The position numbers and the translations under genes are program-made. The notes under the pieces were generated by a model that was not told the origin of the DNA, ran no database searches, and saw nothing but the letters and a program-made list of their open reading frames with translations. Below, piece by piece: positions 23,978-32,597 of a stretch of 52,887 nt of DNA. The stretch spans positions 1 to 52,887 of the forward strand of contig CAMHMJ010000024.1 of NCBI GenBank assembly GCA_946186185.1, given 5' to 3'. The DNA is from an uncultured Treponema sp. (GTDB lineage: Bacteria; Spirochaetota; Spirochaetia; Treponematales; Treponemataceae). How positions within the stretch are numbered: position 1 is the first letter of the stretch; each line of letters opens with the position of its first letter.

Positions 23978-24049
23978 CATCTCCTACGGGAATTGAACCC
24001 ATGTTGTCGGGATGAAAACCCGATGTCCTAACCACTAGACGAAGGAGAC
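23978..24049 (-). tRNA. tRNA-Glu (UUC)
   Basis: The 72-nt gene folds with acceptor arms GTCTCCT/AGGAGAT, anticodon stem TCGGG/CCCGA, loop TTTTCAT (anticodon TTC) and a canonical T loop TTCAATT. The discriminator is G and no CCA is encoded. It has its own promoter and terminator. Confidence 0.96.
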
Positions 24050-24071
24050 ATAGGTATTTCTACCGAGAGAT

Positions 24072-24100
24072 AATATATAAGAGAGAAGAAAAAATGTCAA
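24072..24100 (-). promoter_or_regulatory. tRNA-Glu promoter
   Basis: On the minus strand consensus TTGACA, a 17-nt spacer and TATATT. A strong housekeeping promoter, as expected for a tRNA. Confidence 0.8.
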
Positions 24101-24192
24101 TAGACAGGTAGCCGTTTTGCTGTAATTTTAGAAAAAGTCCTGATAGCACAGACTGAAAGCGCAGCAGGATAGCAAAACCCTGCTGATGATTT

Positions 24193-25437
24193 CTAAACCT
24201 TCATGTCAAATTTTGAAACCAGTTTGTCATGAAGCACCTTCAGACCTTCATCTTCAAGGCCAAGCTTTTGGGCTGCAACAACATCTGCCATGGCATTTTC
24301 ATACTGGTTTAATTCGTAATAGGCAATGGCGCGGCGGTAGAAGGTATGAGACTGATATTCATTCAAATCCAGAGAGCGTGAAAAACATTCAACGGCCTTC
24401 TGATACTGGTGCTGAATGGAGAAAACAATTCCTTCATAGTAAATTGAACGGAAATTATTCTTATCGTACTCAAAGGAAAGATGGAAATCGTTTACCGCAT
24501 TTTCGTAATCGTTCTGGGCAAAATATGCCATTCCCCGGTGCTTATGGATTACGGAAAGAACGATATTGTTCGGCTTAGGTTCCGATTCAATGATTTTTGT
24601 GTAAATGAAAACAGCGTTTTTCAAATCACCGGTATTGTGGGCATGAATAGCCTGAAGAAGAAGTTCGTCGATTGTTCCCGCAACATAAGGATTAACCCGT
24701 TCAATGTGAGTTTCCGTATTTTTTTCACGATTTTCATCAATATTCGTAAGATCATCGGCAATCTGATAGAAGCTTCTTCGCCGTTCATTCATTTCAGACT
24801 GAAGCTTTTTCTGATAGTCCCGGATTTCCTGAAAGATAATATCTGCAAGAGAAAGGGATGCATTCATGGAAGCAAGCTTTCTTCGTAACGGCAGGTCAAA
24901 TGGAGTAAACTCAGTTTTATAGATAAGCTCGTGTTCAACCTCGGCCCAGGCGTCCTGAAGAATGGTGCGAATCTGAATTTCACAGACAAGATCCTGTGGA
25001 ATAACGATATTTTCAGGAAGGTTCGCCGGAATACAGCTTTCCGGGATTGCAACCAGAACATGAACGGACTCGTAACCGAATTCCTTAAAGCTCTGGGACG
25101 CTCCCTTCACCTCGATTTCCTTGATATCAAACAAATCTTTCAGCTGTTCCTGCACAACGGAAATATCCTCAAGGAAAGCGCAGATAATTCGAATTCCCAT
25201 CATATCTGTAAGACAAACCAAATTCTCCGTACTGGCCGCTTCATGAGGCTTCTGTCGTAAAAGTTTTTTATAGTAACTTGGAAAACTTTTAATACGAGCC
25301 TTAAATGTAGGCTGGCTTGAAAGGGAAATTTTCTCTTTAAGAATATTCTGAATACTACCCATAATCTGATTCAGATATGGAGAATAGTTTTCATAGGTAT
25401 TTTTAATTTTTGTCTTAGCAGGAATCGAATTATACAT
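24193..25437 (-). CDS. RelA/SpoT-domain alarmone synthetase with C-terminal TPRs
   Basis: The 414-aa protein should transfer pyrophosphate from ATP to GDP/GTP to make (p)ppGpp. The synthetase domain (about 20-240) shows KARIKSFPSYYKKL, LTDMMGIRIICAF, FGYESVHVLV and CEIQIRTILQDAWAEVEHEL. No HD hydrolase domain is present, as in small alarmone synthetases. The C-terminal third (about 265-400) holds several TPR units (GMAYFAQNDYENAVNDF, YYEGIVFSIQHQYQKAVECF), likely a protein-binding regulator. The start at 25437 is chosen because AAAAGG lies just upstream; a longer TTG-started frame lacks a ribosome binding site. Confidence 0.88.
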   Translation of the reverse strand: MYNSIPAKTKIKNTYENYSPYLNQIMGSIQNILKEKISLSSQPTFKARIKSFPSYYKKLLRQKPHEAASTENLVCLTDMMGIRIICAFLEDISVVQEQLKDLFDIKEIEVKGASQSFKEFGYESVHVLVAIPESCIPANLPENIVIPQDLVCEIQIRTILQDAWAEVEHELIYKTEFTPFDLPLRRKLASMNASLSLADIIFQEIRDYQKKLQSEMNERRRSFYQIADDLTNIDENREKNTETHIERVNPYVAGTIDELLLQAIHAHNTGDLKNAVFIYTKIIESEPKPNNIVLSVIHKHRGMAYFAQNDYENAVNDFHLSFEYDKNNFRSIYYEGIVFSIQHQYQKAVECFSRSLDLNEYQSHTFYRRAIAYYELNQYENAMADVVAAQKLGLEDEGLKVLHDKLVSKFDMKV

Positions 25438-25528
25438 TGCACACCTTTTAACACAACTGTTCAAGGCTGGATTCTATTAAAGTCCTGATACAGTCGTTTC
25501 CCGGAATGATTTTTATTTTTTGTCAAAA

Positions 25529-25558
25529 TAAAAAAAGGCACTTCCTAAGAAGTGCCTT
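25529..25558 (-). terminator. flaA terminator
   Basis: On the minus strand AAGGCACTTC/GAAGTGCCTT with loop TTAG is followed by a long T run. A strong terminator, fitting a highly expressed gene. Confidence 0.93.
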
Positions 25559-25578
25559 CCCCTACAGATTAAATCTGA

Positions 25579-26661
25579 TTATTTTTCATCTCCAGAAGCT
25601 GATGACTGTGAACCGTAGTTAGTGTCTGGGTTCAAAGTTTCTTCGAAGTGATCTTCAGTAGCCTGCTTAGCTCTTTCGAGGTAGCGGTTAACCTGTTTGT
25701 TTCCGAAAAGCTGCATTTCAGCTGCCTGTCTTTCGGCTTCTTTCTTACCAATGATTCCCCAAAGGTCTTCATCAGCAATATCACGATCAGATGTAAGAAT
25801 TGCTTTGTCGTAGATTACACGAACATCTTTGAAATATCCGATGAAATCTCCACCAATGTGAGCAGCATCACGTGTAATCTGGAATCCAGTGAACTTAACG
25901 AATGGAAGTCCTCTTGGATAGATTGGATATACACGAATTTCGCGGTTACGGATTTCTGAAATGTACTGTGGGTTGTTCCATGTGAGAGTTTTCCAACCGT
26001 CGAACATGAGATATCCCATGAAGTAGCGGCGTTCAACACCATCAGTATCCTTAAGGAGAACATAAAGTCCCTCAGGATAGTTCATACCCATTGTGATAAC
26101 TGCAATTGATTTTACAGTTCCAACATTTTTTACAACACCATAACCATCTTCAAAAAGTGTCTTGTTAGTAGCCTTTTCTTCGTCTGTTGGTTCCTGTCTG
26201 TTACCATTTTCATCTGCTGATGACATTTTTTCATAAGCAGGAATTTCAAACGGAGGTTTGATGTAAGCGTATGCGTTTGAGTTCCATTCAGGGAAAACAA
26301 CACGAACACCCATTACGTTCTTTCCAGCAAAGCTCTGGCTTGAGTCGCTTCTTACAGGAGCAGCAACAACAGTAGAAAGTCCGAGGCTCTTAACTGTGCG
26401 TGCAGAAGAATTGAGCGAAACTTCCCATTCAGGAAGAGCAAGCGATGTCTTCATAAGATCTTTCTGATCCTGTGTGAAAGTAGCGCCAGCTGAAACAGAA
26501 TAATCCATTACTGTACGACTGTTCTGGGTAGGATTTCCATCTTCATCAGAAACGCAGTCAGCATCAAGCAATGTAAAATCGATAAGCATTGATTCATCAG
26601 CAAAAGCTGTGAAACTTGCAAGCAGCATACCTACTGCTGTCAATAATAAAGTCCTCTTCAT
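25579..26661 (-). CDS. flaA: Flagellar filament outer layer (sheath) protein FlaA
   Basis: FlaA coats the core of the spirochaetal periplasmic flagellum. The 360-aa precursor has a signal peptide (MKRTLLLTAVGMLLASFTAFA, cut before DESM). Family motifs include NVMGVRVVFPEWNSNAYAYI, YPEGLYVLLKDTDG, FMGYLMFDGWKTLTWNNP and FVKFTGFQITRD. The start was set at MKRTLL, after AAAGGAG with a 5-nt spacer, not at the longer frame. A consensus promoter and a strong terminator make it a single-gene unit. It lies downstream of the glycan and amidase genes, which hints at a shared envelope or flagellar theme. Confidence 0.95.
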   Translation of the reverse strand: MKRTLLLTAVGMLLASFTAFADESMLIDFTLLDADCVSDEDGNPTQNSRTVMDYSVSAGATFTQDQKDLMKTSLALPEWEVSLNSSARTVKSLGLSTVVAAPVRSDSSQSFAGKNVMGVRVVFPEWNSNAYAYIKPPFEIPAYEKMSSADENGNRQEPTDEEKATNKTLFEDGYGVVKNVGTVKSIAVITMGMNYPEGLYVLLKDTDGVERRYFMGYLMFDGWKTLTWNNPQYISEIRNREIRVYPIYPRGLPFVKFTGFQITRDAAHIGGDFIGYFKDVRVIYDKAILTSDRDIADEDLWGIIGKKEAERQAAEMQLFGNKQVNRYLERAKQATEDHFEETLNPDTNYGSQSSASGDEK

Positions 26662-26706
26662 TAGAAGCTCCTTTAAACTAGTTCGATGTAGCCTTGTATA
26701 TAATTT

Positions 26707-26735
26707 ATTATCTCTTATGACACTCATTTTGTCAA
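26707..26735 (-). promoter_or_regulatory. flaA promoter (housekeeping type)
   Basis: On the minus strand TTGACA, a 17-nt spacer and GATAAT, with a leader of about 40 nt. A sigma-28 box is not seen, in line with class-independent expression of sheath genes. Confidence 0.8.
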
Positions 26736-26765
26736 CGCTTTTTATAATTTGAAAACGAGAAAAAA

Positions 26766-27230
26766 TCAGTATTCATAAGGTTTATGGCCTTCAATAAAAA
26801 CTTCCACCTTTTTTACGGACGGAAAATTTGTATAAATATTTTTTTCAAAAAGTGAAATTCCTTTCTTGAAATCAGAAAGCGGGCCTTTAGAAACCAGCAT
26901 GTCCTGGGAAAGATCTACATAAAGCACACCTTCCCTTTCAAAGCAGGAAAGAACCCGGGTTCCAAGGGCAAAAACCGGCATACAGTGCTCTGAAACCGGT
27001 CCTAAAAGAAGCTCACTTACATAGTTTTCGATTTTTTTGTCTCCGGAAAGAGGCGGAAGATAGCGCCGTTCGATGGAGAGACCTGAAGAATCCGTGCTCT
27101 GGAAGATAAAAACCTTTCGGAAGCCGGGAAATTTCAGAATGTAAATCAAAAGGGAGACTGCAAATAAAACAACGGTAACGGAGGTTACAGCTATATTTTT
27201 TGCAGAAAAAATTTCTTTATTCATTTTCAT
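26766..27230 (-). CDS. GerMN-domain membrane protein
   Basis: The 154-aa protein has one N-terminal membrane segment (about 12-34) and a GerMN domain (about 60-150) with YVSELLLGPV, FALGTRVLS, GVLYVDLSQDM and a tail FIEGHKPYEY. In Firmicutes GerMN domains occur in sporulation/germination protein GerM and in lipoproteins near cell-wall genes. It overlaps the preceding amidase gene by 4 nt (ATGA), so the two are translated together. A role in localising or regulating the amidase is inference. Confidence 0.83.
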   Translation of the reverse strand: MKMNKEIFSAKNIAVTSVTVVLFAVSLLIYILKFPGFRKVFIFQSTDSSGLSIERRYLPPLSGDKKIENYVSELLLGPVSEHCMPVFALGTRVLSCFEREGVLYVDLSQDMLVSKGPLSDFKKGISLFEKNIYTNFPSVKKVEVFIEGHKPYEY

Positions 27231-28270
27231 TTTGTTGATGTAAATCCTCTTGAGCGTTCAAAATGTGTTACAAACGCCTGAATACCATTATATATTCCTG
27301 TTGATGATTTTTTCAAGTATTCAGGATTTGAAAGATTTATGGCTTCCTTTTCATTTGTAACAAATCCGATTTCGATTAAGACTGCCGGCATGTTGGAATT
27401 GCGGACAACAAACCACTCCTCCGCCTTAATTCCCCGGGCTTTTGAAACAGAACCAATCTGAGCCTGAAGGCCGTCCATAATGAACTTGGACATCAGAATA
27501 CTTTCTGTCGTGTACTCCTCTTCCATCATGGAATTCAGGATTGGAAAAAGGGTTTTATCGTCCTCGGCACGGGATTTATCGATTACAGTGCGCCTGTACC
27601 CCGGAGAAAGATACCAGACCTCATAGCCGCTGGCCTTTTTATCCAGGGAAGCATTGCAGTGAATTGAAACATAGAGCACGGCTTCGTTTTCTTTGAGCTT
27701 TACTCCGTTTGCAATGTCGGTTCTTTCACCCAGGGTAAGATATTTATCGGTATTACGGGTCATGATGATTCGTTTTTCAGGATAGGCTTCCTTGAGCTGT
27801 CCGTAGAGGATTTTTCCCACCGACAGAACCACATCCTTTTCCTGAACCTTAAGAGGCTTTCCGCCCACAGTAAAGGAACCGGAAGCACCAGGATCCTTTC
27901 CGCCGTGCCCCGGATCTAAGAGGATTGCACCGATTTTAAACGGACTTTCCTCCGTGCTTTCCTTAAAGAGATTTTCAACGGTTCCCATAAAGGAAGTGCT
28001 TACAAAAATTTCTCCGTTTTTAATAACCGGACTTTCTGTTTTTGTAAGAAGTGCTGAATCATACATCACAAGTTCAGAACCTTCCCGGAAGGTAATCTGA
28101 TGTCCGTTTTTCTCAAGAATTCCAAGGGAAGAAAGGCTGTCCCAGTAAACCGTAATCCCCTCCTCCTTTGCTTTTTCAAAAAGAGAAAGATTTACCTCTG
28201 CAGCAAAAAAAGGAAAGTTGAGAAAAAGTAAAACTGCTGTAAAAAATGTCTGTAATTTTTTTGTTTTCAT
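27227..28270 (-). CDS. N-acetylmuramoyl-L-alanine amidase (Amidase_3)
   Basis: The enzyme cleaves the amide bond between MurNAc and L-Ala in peptidoglycan. The 347-aa precursor has a signal peptide (to about AAEV, residue 26). The next 100 residues look like a copper-amine-oxidase N-terminal-like domain. The catalytic domain (about 120-340) shows ILLDPGHGGKDPGA with the first zinc histidine, SIHCNAS with the second, and IEIGFVTNEKE with the catalytic glutamate. The location is periplasm. It starts 3 nt after the ATP-grasp stop, with AAGGAA inside the end of that gene, and overlaps the GerMN gene. Confidence 0.93.
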   Translation of the reverse strand: MKTKKLQTFFTAVLLFLNFPFFAAEVNLSLFEKAKEEGITVYWDSLSSLGILEKNGHQITFREGSELVMYDSALLTKTESPVIKNGEIFVSTSFMGTVENLFKESTEESPFKIGAILLDPGHGGKDPGASGSFTVGGKPLKVQEKDVVLSVGKILYGQLKEAYPEKRIIMTRNTDKYLTLGERTDIANGVKLKENEAVLYVSIHCNASLDKKASGYEVWYLSPGYRRTVIDKSRAEDDKTLFPILNSMMEEEYTTESILMSKFIMDGLQAQIGSVSKARGIKAEEWFVVRNSNMPAVLIEIGFVTNEKEAINLSNPEYLKKSSTGIYNGIQAFVTHFERSRGFTSTK

Positions 28271-28273
28271 TTA

Positions 28274-30052
28274 TTATTCCTTGCAATTTTTTTCTGAATC
28301 TGAAATATCCGCTATGTACAAAGCGCCCTGAAGACCGCCCCTGAAAAAGGAAGTCCAGAACTTTTTTCCGCTCATGGCAGGATGAACCGTGGCAATTTTA
28401 TCAAAAGCAGCAATTTCTTCTGCGGCAGTCAGGTAATTAAAGCCTGTTTCCGGAAGGAAAAGGGCTTCTTTTACATAATCCGGCGCATTTTCCAGAGGTG
28501 AAGCATTCTTTTTGATTTCAAAATCTGCCTTCCCTTCAAGTTTTTCTTTAATTTCTGTATATGCGGAATATGCGCAGGGAGGGAATCCCTTTTCGCTTTT
28601 TTCTTCAATTCCCTTTAAGAAAGCTTCTGTTTTCTGATTTGGAGCTTGAAGACGGTACACAAAAGAAGCTGCTTTTTTTTCAGCAGATTTAACGGCCGTT
28701 TCATAATCCGCTGAAACTGAAATTACATTTCCGCATTTCTGAACGTTGTTCCGGGGGAAATCAACTTCGCTTCCCTCCGTAAACCCCCGGGGGAAAACAT
28801 CTTTTACACAGGAAGAAGCAGCATCAGCGGAAACTGCAGCGCCTCCAGAACAATTAGTGGCGCCAGAAGCCACACAAGATTTTTCCACAAGCAAATCCAC
28901 CGGCAAATTCGCAGGCAGCTGGACAATTTCCTTAATTTTTCCGGGAATAGAAATCCAGGCACGCTCTGCGCTCACTTTTACAGAAGGGATTTCGTAAATT
29001 TCAAAGGGACTGTCTTCAATATCCAGTTTTACGCGCTTTGAAAGAAGCTCATCAGGTTCCATACCCACGGCGATTTTCAAGGCTTCTTTTGTAAGAAAAA
29101 AATCTGAAGAATAAGGGAAAGTCCAGCCGGACATATAGCCGCCGGAAAGACGGGCTGCAATTTCACCGATTTGGGCGCCTTTTTTTGTATATTTAATATC
29201 AGCCTTTGCAACACCTTCTGTCAGTCCAAGGGCTTTGATTCCCTTTGAAAAGCAGCGTAAAAGTTCAGTTTTCCTGCTTTCGTCTATTTTTGAAGGCATT
29301 GTGTGGCCGGTTTCAATAAAGTACGGCGGATAATAGATATGTCTGTCTGCAAAACCGGTTATTGTAAGGGTATTTTTGTAAACCACGGCATCAATGGAAA
29401 ACTCAGGGCCTTCCATATATTCTTCTATCATAATTGTGCGGGAGCGGGAGTTTTCAAAGGCGGACTGTATTGCGCTTTCCGCTTCATCTTCATCCCGGAC
29501 TAAACGGCAGCCCCGGGCTCCCATATTATCGCAGGGTTTTACAACGCAGGGAAAACCGATTTTTTTTGCAAGAGCAATTGCCTCAATGGAAGCGGCACCT
29601 TTGCCGCCGGAGGCGCCAGCTTTATCTTCGCCCTCATTACCGCCCTCATTAACATAGTAAAAATCTGGAGAGGGAACCCGGTTATTTTTGAAACAGGTGC
29701 GCATGAGGCTTTTATCGCTGGAATTCATGGCGGCAGAAAAGGTATGAGCATGAAAGCCTAATTTTTCTGCGGCGTAAGAAACGGAAGCCGAAAAATCCGT
29801 TCCGGCTGTAAAAATTCCCTTTAAATTTTGTGTTTCTTTAAGCTTTTTTGCATACTCATAGATTCCTTCCTGGTCTTTTAAGTCAACGGGAGAAAATTCA
29901 TCTGAAAGAGGAACGCATAGAGCCATATTATCCCTGTCTACGGAAAATATTTTTAGTCCCAGTTCCTTAGCGGCAATAAATGCAGGCTTCTGCAAAAGAC
30001 CGCAGCCAAGAATCAGGACTGAAGCCTTGTTGTTTATATATGTTTCACTCAT
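28274..30052 (-). CDS. ATP-grasp ligase of the glycan cluster
   Basis: The 592-aa protein begins with a Rossmann-like preATP-grasp domain (SVLILGCGLLQKPAFIAAKELG). The ATP-grasp fold follows (about 100-340), with FPCVVKPCDNMGARGCRLV and IMIEEYMEGPEFSIDAVV for nucleotide binding and IGEIAARLSGGYMSG for metal binding. Relatives include PurK and carbamoyl-phosphate synthetase-like ligases. The C-terminal 250 residues are unfamiliar and partly low complexity (Ala/Ser/Gly rich). The true start is the ATG at 30052 with AAGGAAA ahead of it, one base after the stop of the upstream gene. The substrate is unknown; joining an amino acid to a sugar is a guess from context. Confidence 0.8.
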   Translation of the reverse strand: MSETYINNKASVLILGCGLLQKPAFIAAKELGLKIFSVDRDNMALCVPLSDEFSPVDLKDQEGIYEYAKKLKETQNLKGIFTAGTDFSASVSYAAEKLGFHAHTFSAAMNSSDKSLMRTCFKNNRVPSPDFYYVNEGGNEGEDKAGASGGKGAASIEAIALAKKIGFPCVVKPCDNMGARGCRLVRDEDEAESAIQSAFENSRSRTIMIEEYMEGPEFSIDAVVYKNTLTITGFADRHIYYPPYFIETGHTMPSKIDESRKTELLRCFSKGIKALGLTEGVAKADIKYTKKGAQIGEIAARLSGGYMSGWTFPYSSDFFLTKEALKIAVGMEPDELLSKRVKLDIEDSPFEIYEIPSVKVSAERAWISIPGKIKEIVQLPANLPVDLLVEKSCVASGATNCSGGAAVSADAASSCVKDVFPRGFTEGSEVDFPRNNVQKCGNVISVSADYETAVKSAEKKAASFVYRLQAPNQKTEAFLKGIEEKSEKGFPPCAYSAYTEIKEKLEGKADFEIKKNASPLENAPDYVKEALFLPETGFNYLTAAEEIAAFDKIATVHPAMSGKKFWTSFFRGGLQGALYIADISDSEKNCKE

Positions 30053-30053
30053 T

Positions 30054-32597
30054 TTAGTTTTCCTTAACGCAATAAATTTCAACCGTATCACCCAGAGACT
30101 TTACGCTGCTGACAAGCTTACAGAAATTGAAGGGCAGGCTTCCTTTTGAATATCCGTGTTTTTTTATGTAGGGGAAGCGTTCCGGATGATGTCCTGTCGA
30201 AACAACTTTGACAACCTTAAATCCAAATTCCTTAAGAATTTTTGATGCTTTTGAAGGTTCCCAGATTGAATAGTGGTCTTTCGGACTGTTCCTGAAAAAT
30301 TCAGCTGTATTCCGCTTTCCGCTTACCCCTTCAAGGGACGGAGTTGAAAAGGCAAAAACACCGCCCTTTTTCACCAGGGAAGAAACCTTTCTAAGCACGC
30401 TCTGAAGGTCCTTAAAATGTTCAATGACAAACCACATGGTTACGGCGTCAAAGCCCGGAATTCCAAATTCCGCAACGCTGTCAAAATCCGGAAAGGCCGA
30501 TTTTACGCAGGGAATCAGAAGAGTATTCTGAACATAGGAAACGGCTTCCTCAGAAATATCGGTCCCGAAAGGAAGCCATGCATCCTCCTGACAGGCCTTC
30601 AAAAACGGACCGTAGGCGCAGCCGATATCCAGAACCACAGGCCGGGACTTTTCGTGAACTTTTAAAACCGAGTTAATTTCCTGAATACGGCGGAGTCCAT
30701 TCTTTTTAATGGAAACAAAATCTTCAAGATAGGTTTTTCCGTACTGTTTTTTGTATTCTTCGGAAAAATATTCTTTTCCATAGGACATTTCGCCGTCAAC
30801 AGAGAAAGAAATATACACCATCTGGCATTTTGAACAGCGGCGGAAGGTTCTTTCTTTTGTTCTGAAGACAATTTTGTCTGATTTTTCCTGCTTTTCATGA
30901 GGAATCTGGCAAACAGGACACATAAAGCGCTCGGAATGGGAAAGAAACTTTATAAATGAAGGAAGAGTCTGCTTTTCATCCGGATAGTCGGCCACAGCGG
31001 CTGAGAAAGAGCTGGAGTCCTCTGTTTTCTGCAAAAGGCCTTCCACATAAGCCCTGTCATAATCTGAATCCAGTTTTTTTTCTTCAAACAGGGAAAAGCC
31101 GTATTTTTCAGAAAGCTTTTCATGAAGCCGTGTTATTGGGAAAAGAATTACATTTGTATTTGCACTCAGGGCTTCATAGGCTGTAAAACCGTAGTGAGTC
31201 AAAACCAGGTCATAAAGGTAAAGGGTTTCCTTTAATTCAGGAACAGGCTCTAAAAGCTTAATAAAACCTTTGTTTGAAAGTTCCATTAAAACCGGGTTTT
31301 CGAATATTTCATTCTTTCGTGCCCCTGGAACAATTACGGAAACCTCAAGAGAACTTTTTGAAAAATAAAGGGCAGTTTTTTCAGTCCAGTGACCGGCATC
31401 TTCACCACCAAAGCTGATAAGAATTTTCTGAATATTTTCAGGCTTTCCCTCTCTTTTATTTTTTGAGCCCTCAATGAATTCCGGTTTGGTAAAGTTTGCC
31501 TTCCTGTCCAAGCCTTCTGATGGAATTACATCTACAAGATAATCTGAGTTTTCGTGGAAACCTGAGCCTTCATCGATGGAAACCACCGTTCCCCGGGTCC
31601 TCAGGAGCTCCAGAAAGCCTTTTTCACAGGAGAACATATCGGTAACGATTAAAGAATATTCGTTTATTTCAGGGAAGGTAAAAACTATCTGGTAATCTTT
31701 AAAATCCGGATGAGAGGCGCGGAAGCCTTTGATAAATCCTTGTGTCTCCGGAAGACCTTCCGAATGGAGCTGATCAAGATTTATATAGACAAAGCCGTTT
31801 ATCTCATTTGCAAGAGTAAGGCAGCGCTTCAAATGCCCCGTTCCCTGCCCTTTTTTTATCGAAGGAATAAAGAGTACTGTGTCCGTTACAGTCCTGTCTT
31901 TTACGGCGCTGACAATTTCTTCGGTTGTATAGGGTTCCACCGGGAAAGCTCCGTTGGAAAGCTTTTTTACAACGCTTACTGCCCTTCTGTAATCCTGGGG
32001 CGTATCGATTGTAGTTCGCAGTTCCGGATAGTAAAAGCGGGACGGTGCCTTGGTAAAAAGAGAAACAAAGGTATTTTTATGGTTGTACAGCGAAGGACCT
32101 ACATGCTCGTGGTCAAAGCTGTCTTTTGTAAGGGTTCTGGCAAGAAGAAGGGAGTCCGCCCTGAAAATTTCAACGCCGGAACCGTGAGGAAGCCCCGTCC
32201 ATGTCATATAGTCAACTTTTGAAATCCGGGATTTTTTTTCAAATTCTTCGCACAATAGGCCGGCTGCTTCGTAGAATAAAAACGGATTGTCCGCCGTTGC
32301 ACGAAGCACCGTTTTACAGCCCAGTTTTTCGATTAAAAGGCAGTATCGTTCAAGAACATCCTCCAGAGGACCTTTAAAAAGCTCGTAACCCATTTTTTTA
32401 ACGATGGGTAAAAGAGTGTCGTAGCTGTCTTCATCGGTTGCAACATAATAATATTCCGCATTAACCTTTTTCATTGAAGCCAGAGTCCACTCTAAAACTG
32501 TGCGGCCACCCAAATCCTTTACGGCTTTTCCGGGAAGCCTGGTTGAGGAAAGTCGGCACTGAATTATTACGGCAAGTCCTTTTGGATTATAGTTCAT
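30054..32597 (-). CDS. Three-domain fusion: SpsF nucleotidyltransferase, PseG-like domain, zinc-ribbon methyltransferase
   Basis: The 847-aa protein joins three enzymes. Residues 1-235 match SpsF/CMP-sugar cytidylyltransferases (QCRLSSTRLPGK, 13-24; RATADNPF). Residues about 240-540 match PseG/SpsG-type sugar-nucleotide hydrolases or GT-B transferases (KGQGTGHLKRC at 249; ISFGGED at 394; THYGFTAYEALSANTNVILFP at 467-487). Residues about 555-847 have a zinc ribbon (C560, C563, C588, C591) and a SAM methyltransferase (VLDIGCAYGP at 655). Together they suggest synthesis and methylation of an acidic nonulosonate-like sugar. The start overlaps the stop of the GT2 gene by 4 nt (ATGA). Confidence 0.87.
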   Translation of the reverse strand: MNYNPKGLAVIIQCRLSSTRLPGKAVKDLGGRTVLEWTLASMKKVNAEYYYVATDEDSYDTLLPIVKKMGYELFKGPLEDVLERYCLLIEKLGCKTVLRATADNPFLFYEAAGLLCEEFEKKSRISKVDYMTWTGLPHGSGVEIFRADSLLLARTLTKDSFDHEHVGPSLYNHKNTFVSLFTKAPSRFYYPELRTTIDTPQDYRRAVSVVKKLSNGAFPVEPYTTEEIVSAVKDRTVTDTVLFIPSIKKGQGTGHLKRCLTLANEINGFVYINLDQLHSEGLPETQGFIKGFRASHPDFKDYQIVFTFPEINEYSLIVTDMFSCEKGFLELLRTRGTVVSIDEGSGFHENSDYLVDVIPSEGLDRKANFTKPEFIEGSKNKREGKPENIQKILISFGGEDAGHWTEKTALYFSKSSLEVSVIVPGARKNEIFENPVLMELSNKGFIKLLEPVPELKETLYLYDLVLTHYGFTAYEALSANTNVILFPITRLHEKLSEKYGFSLFEEKKLDSDYDRAYVEGLLQKTEDSSSFSAAVADYPDEKQTLPSFIKFLSHSERFMCPVCQIPHEKQEKSDKIVFRTKERTFRRCSKCQMVYISFSVDGEMSYGKEYFSEEYKKQYGKTYLEDFVSIKKNGLRRIQEINSVLKVHEKSRPVVLDIGCAYGPFLKACQEDAWLPFGTDISEEAVSYVQNTLLIPCVKSAFPDFDSVAEFGIPGFDAVTMWFVIEHFKDLQSVLRKVSSLVKKGGVFAFSTPSLEGVSGKRNTAEFFRNSPKDHYSIWEPSKASKILKEFGFKVVKVVSTGHHPERFPYIKKHGYSKGSLPFNFCKLVSSVKSLGDTVEIYCVKEN

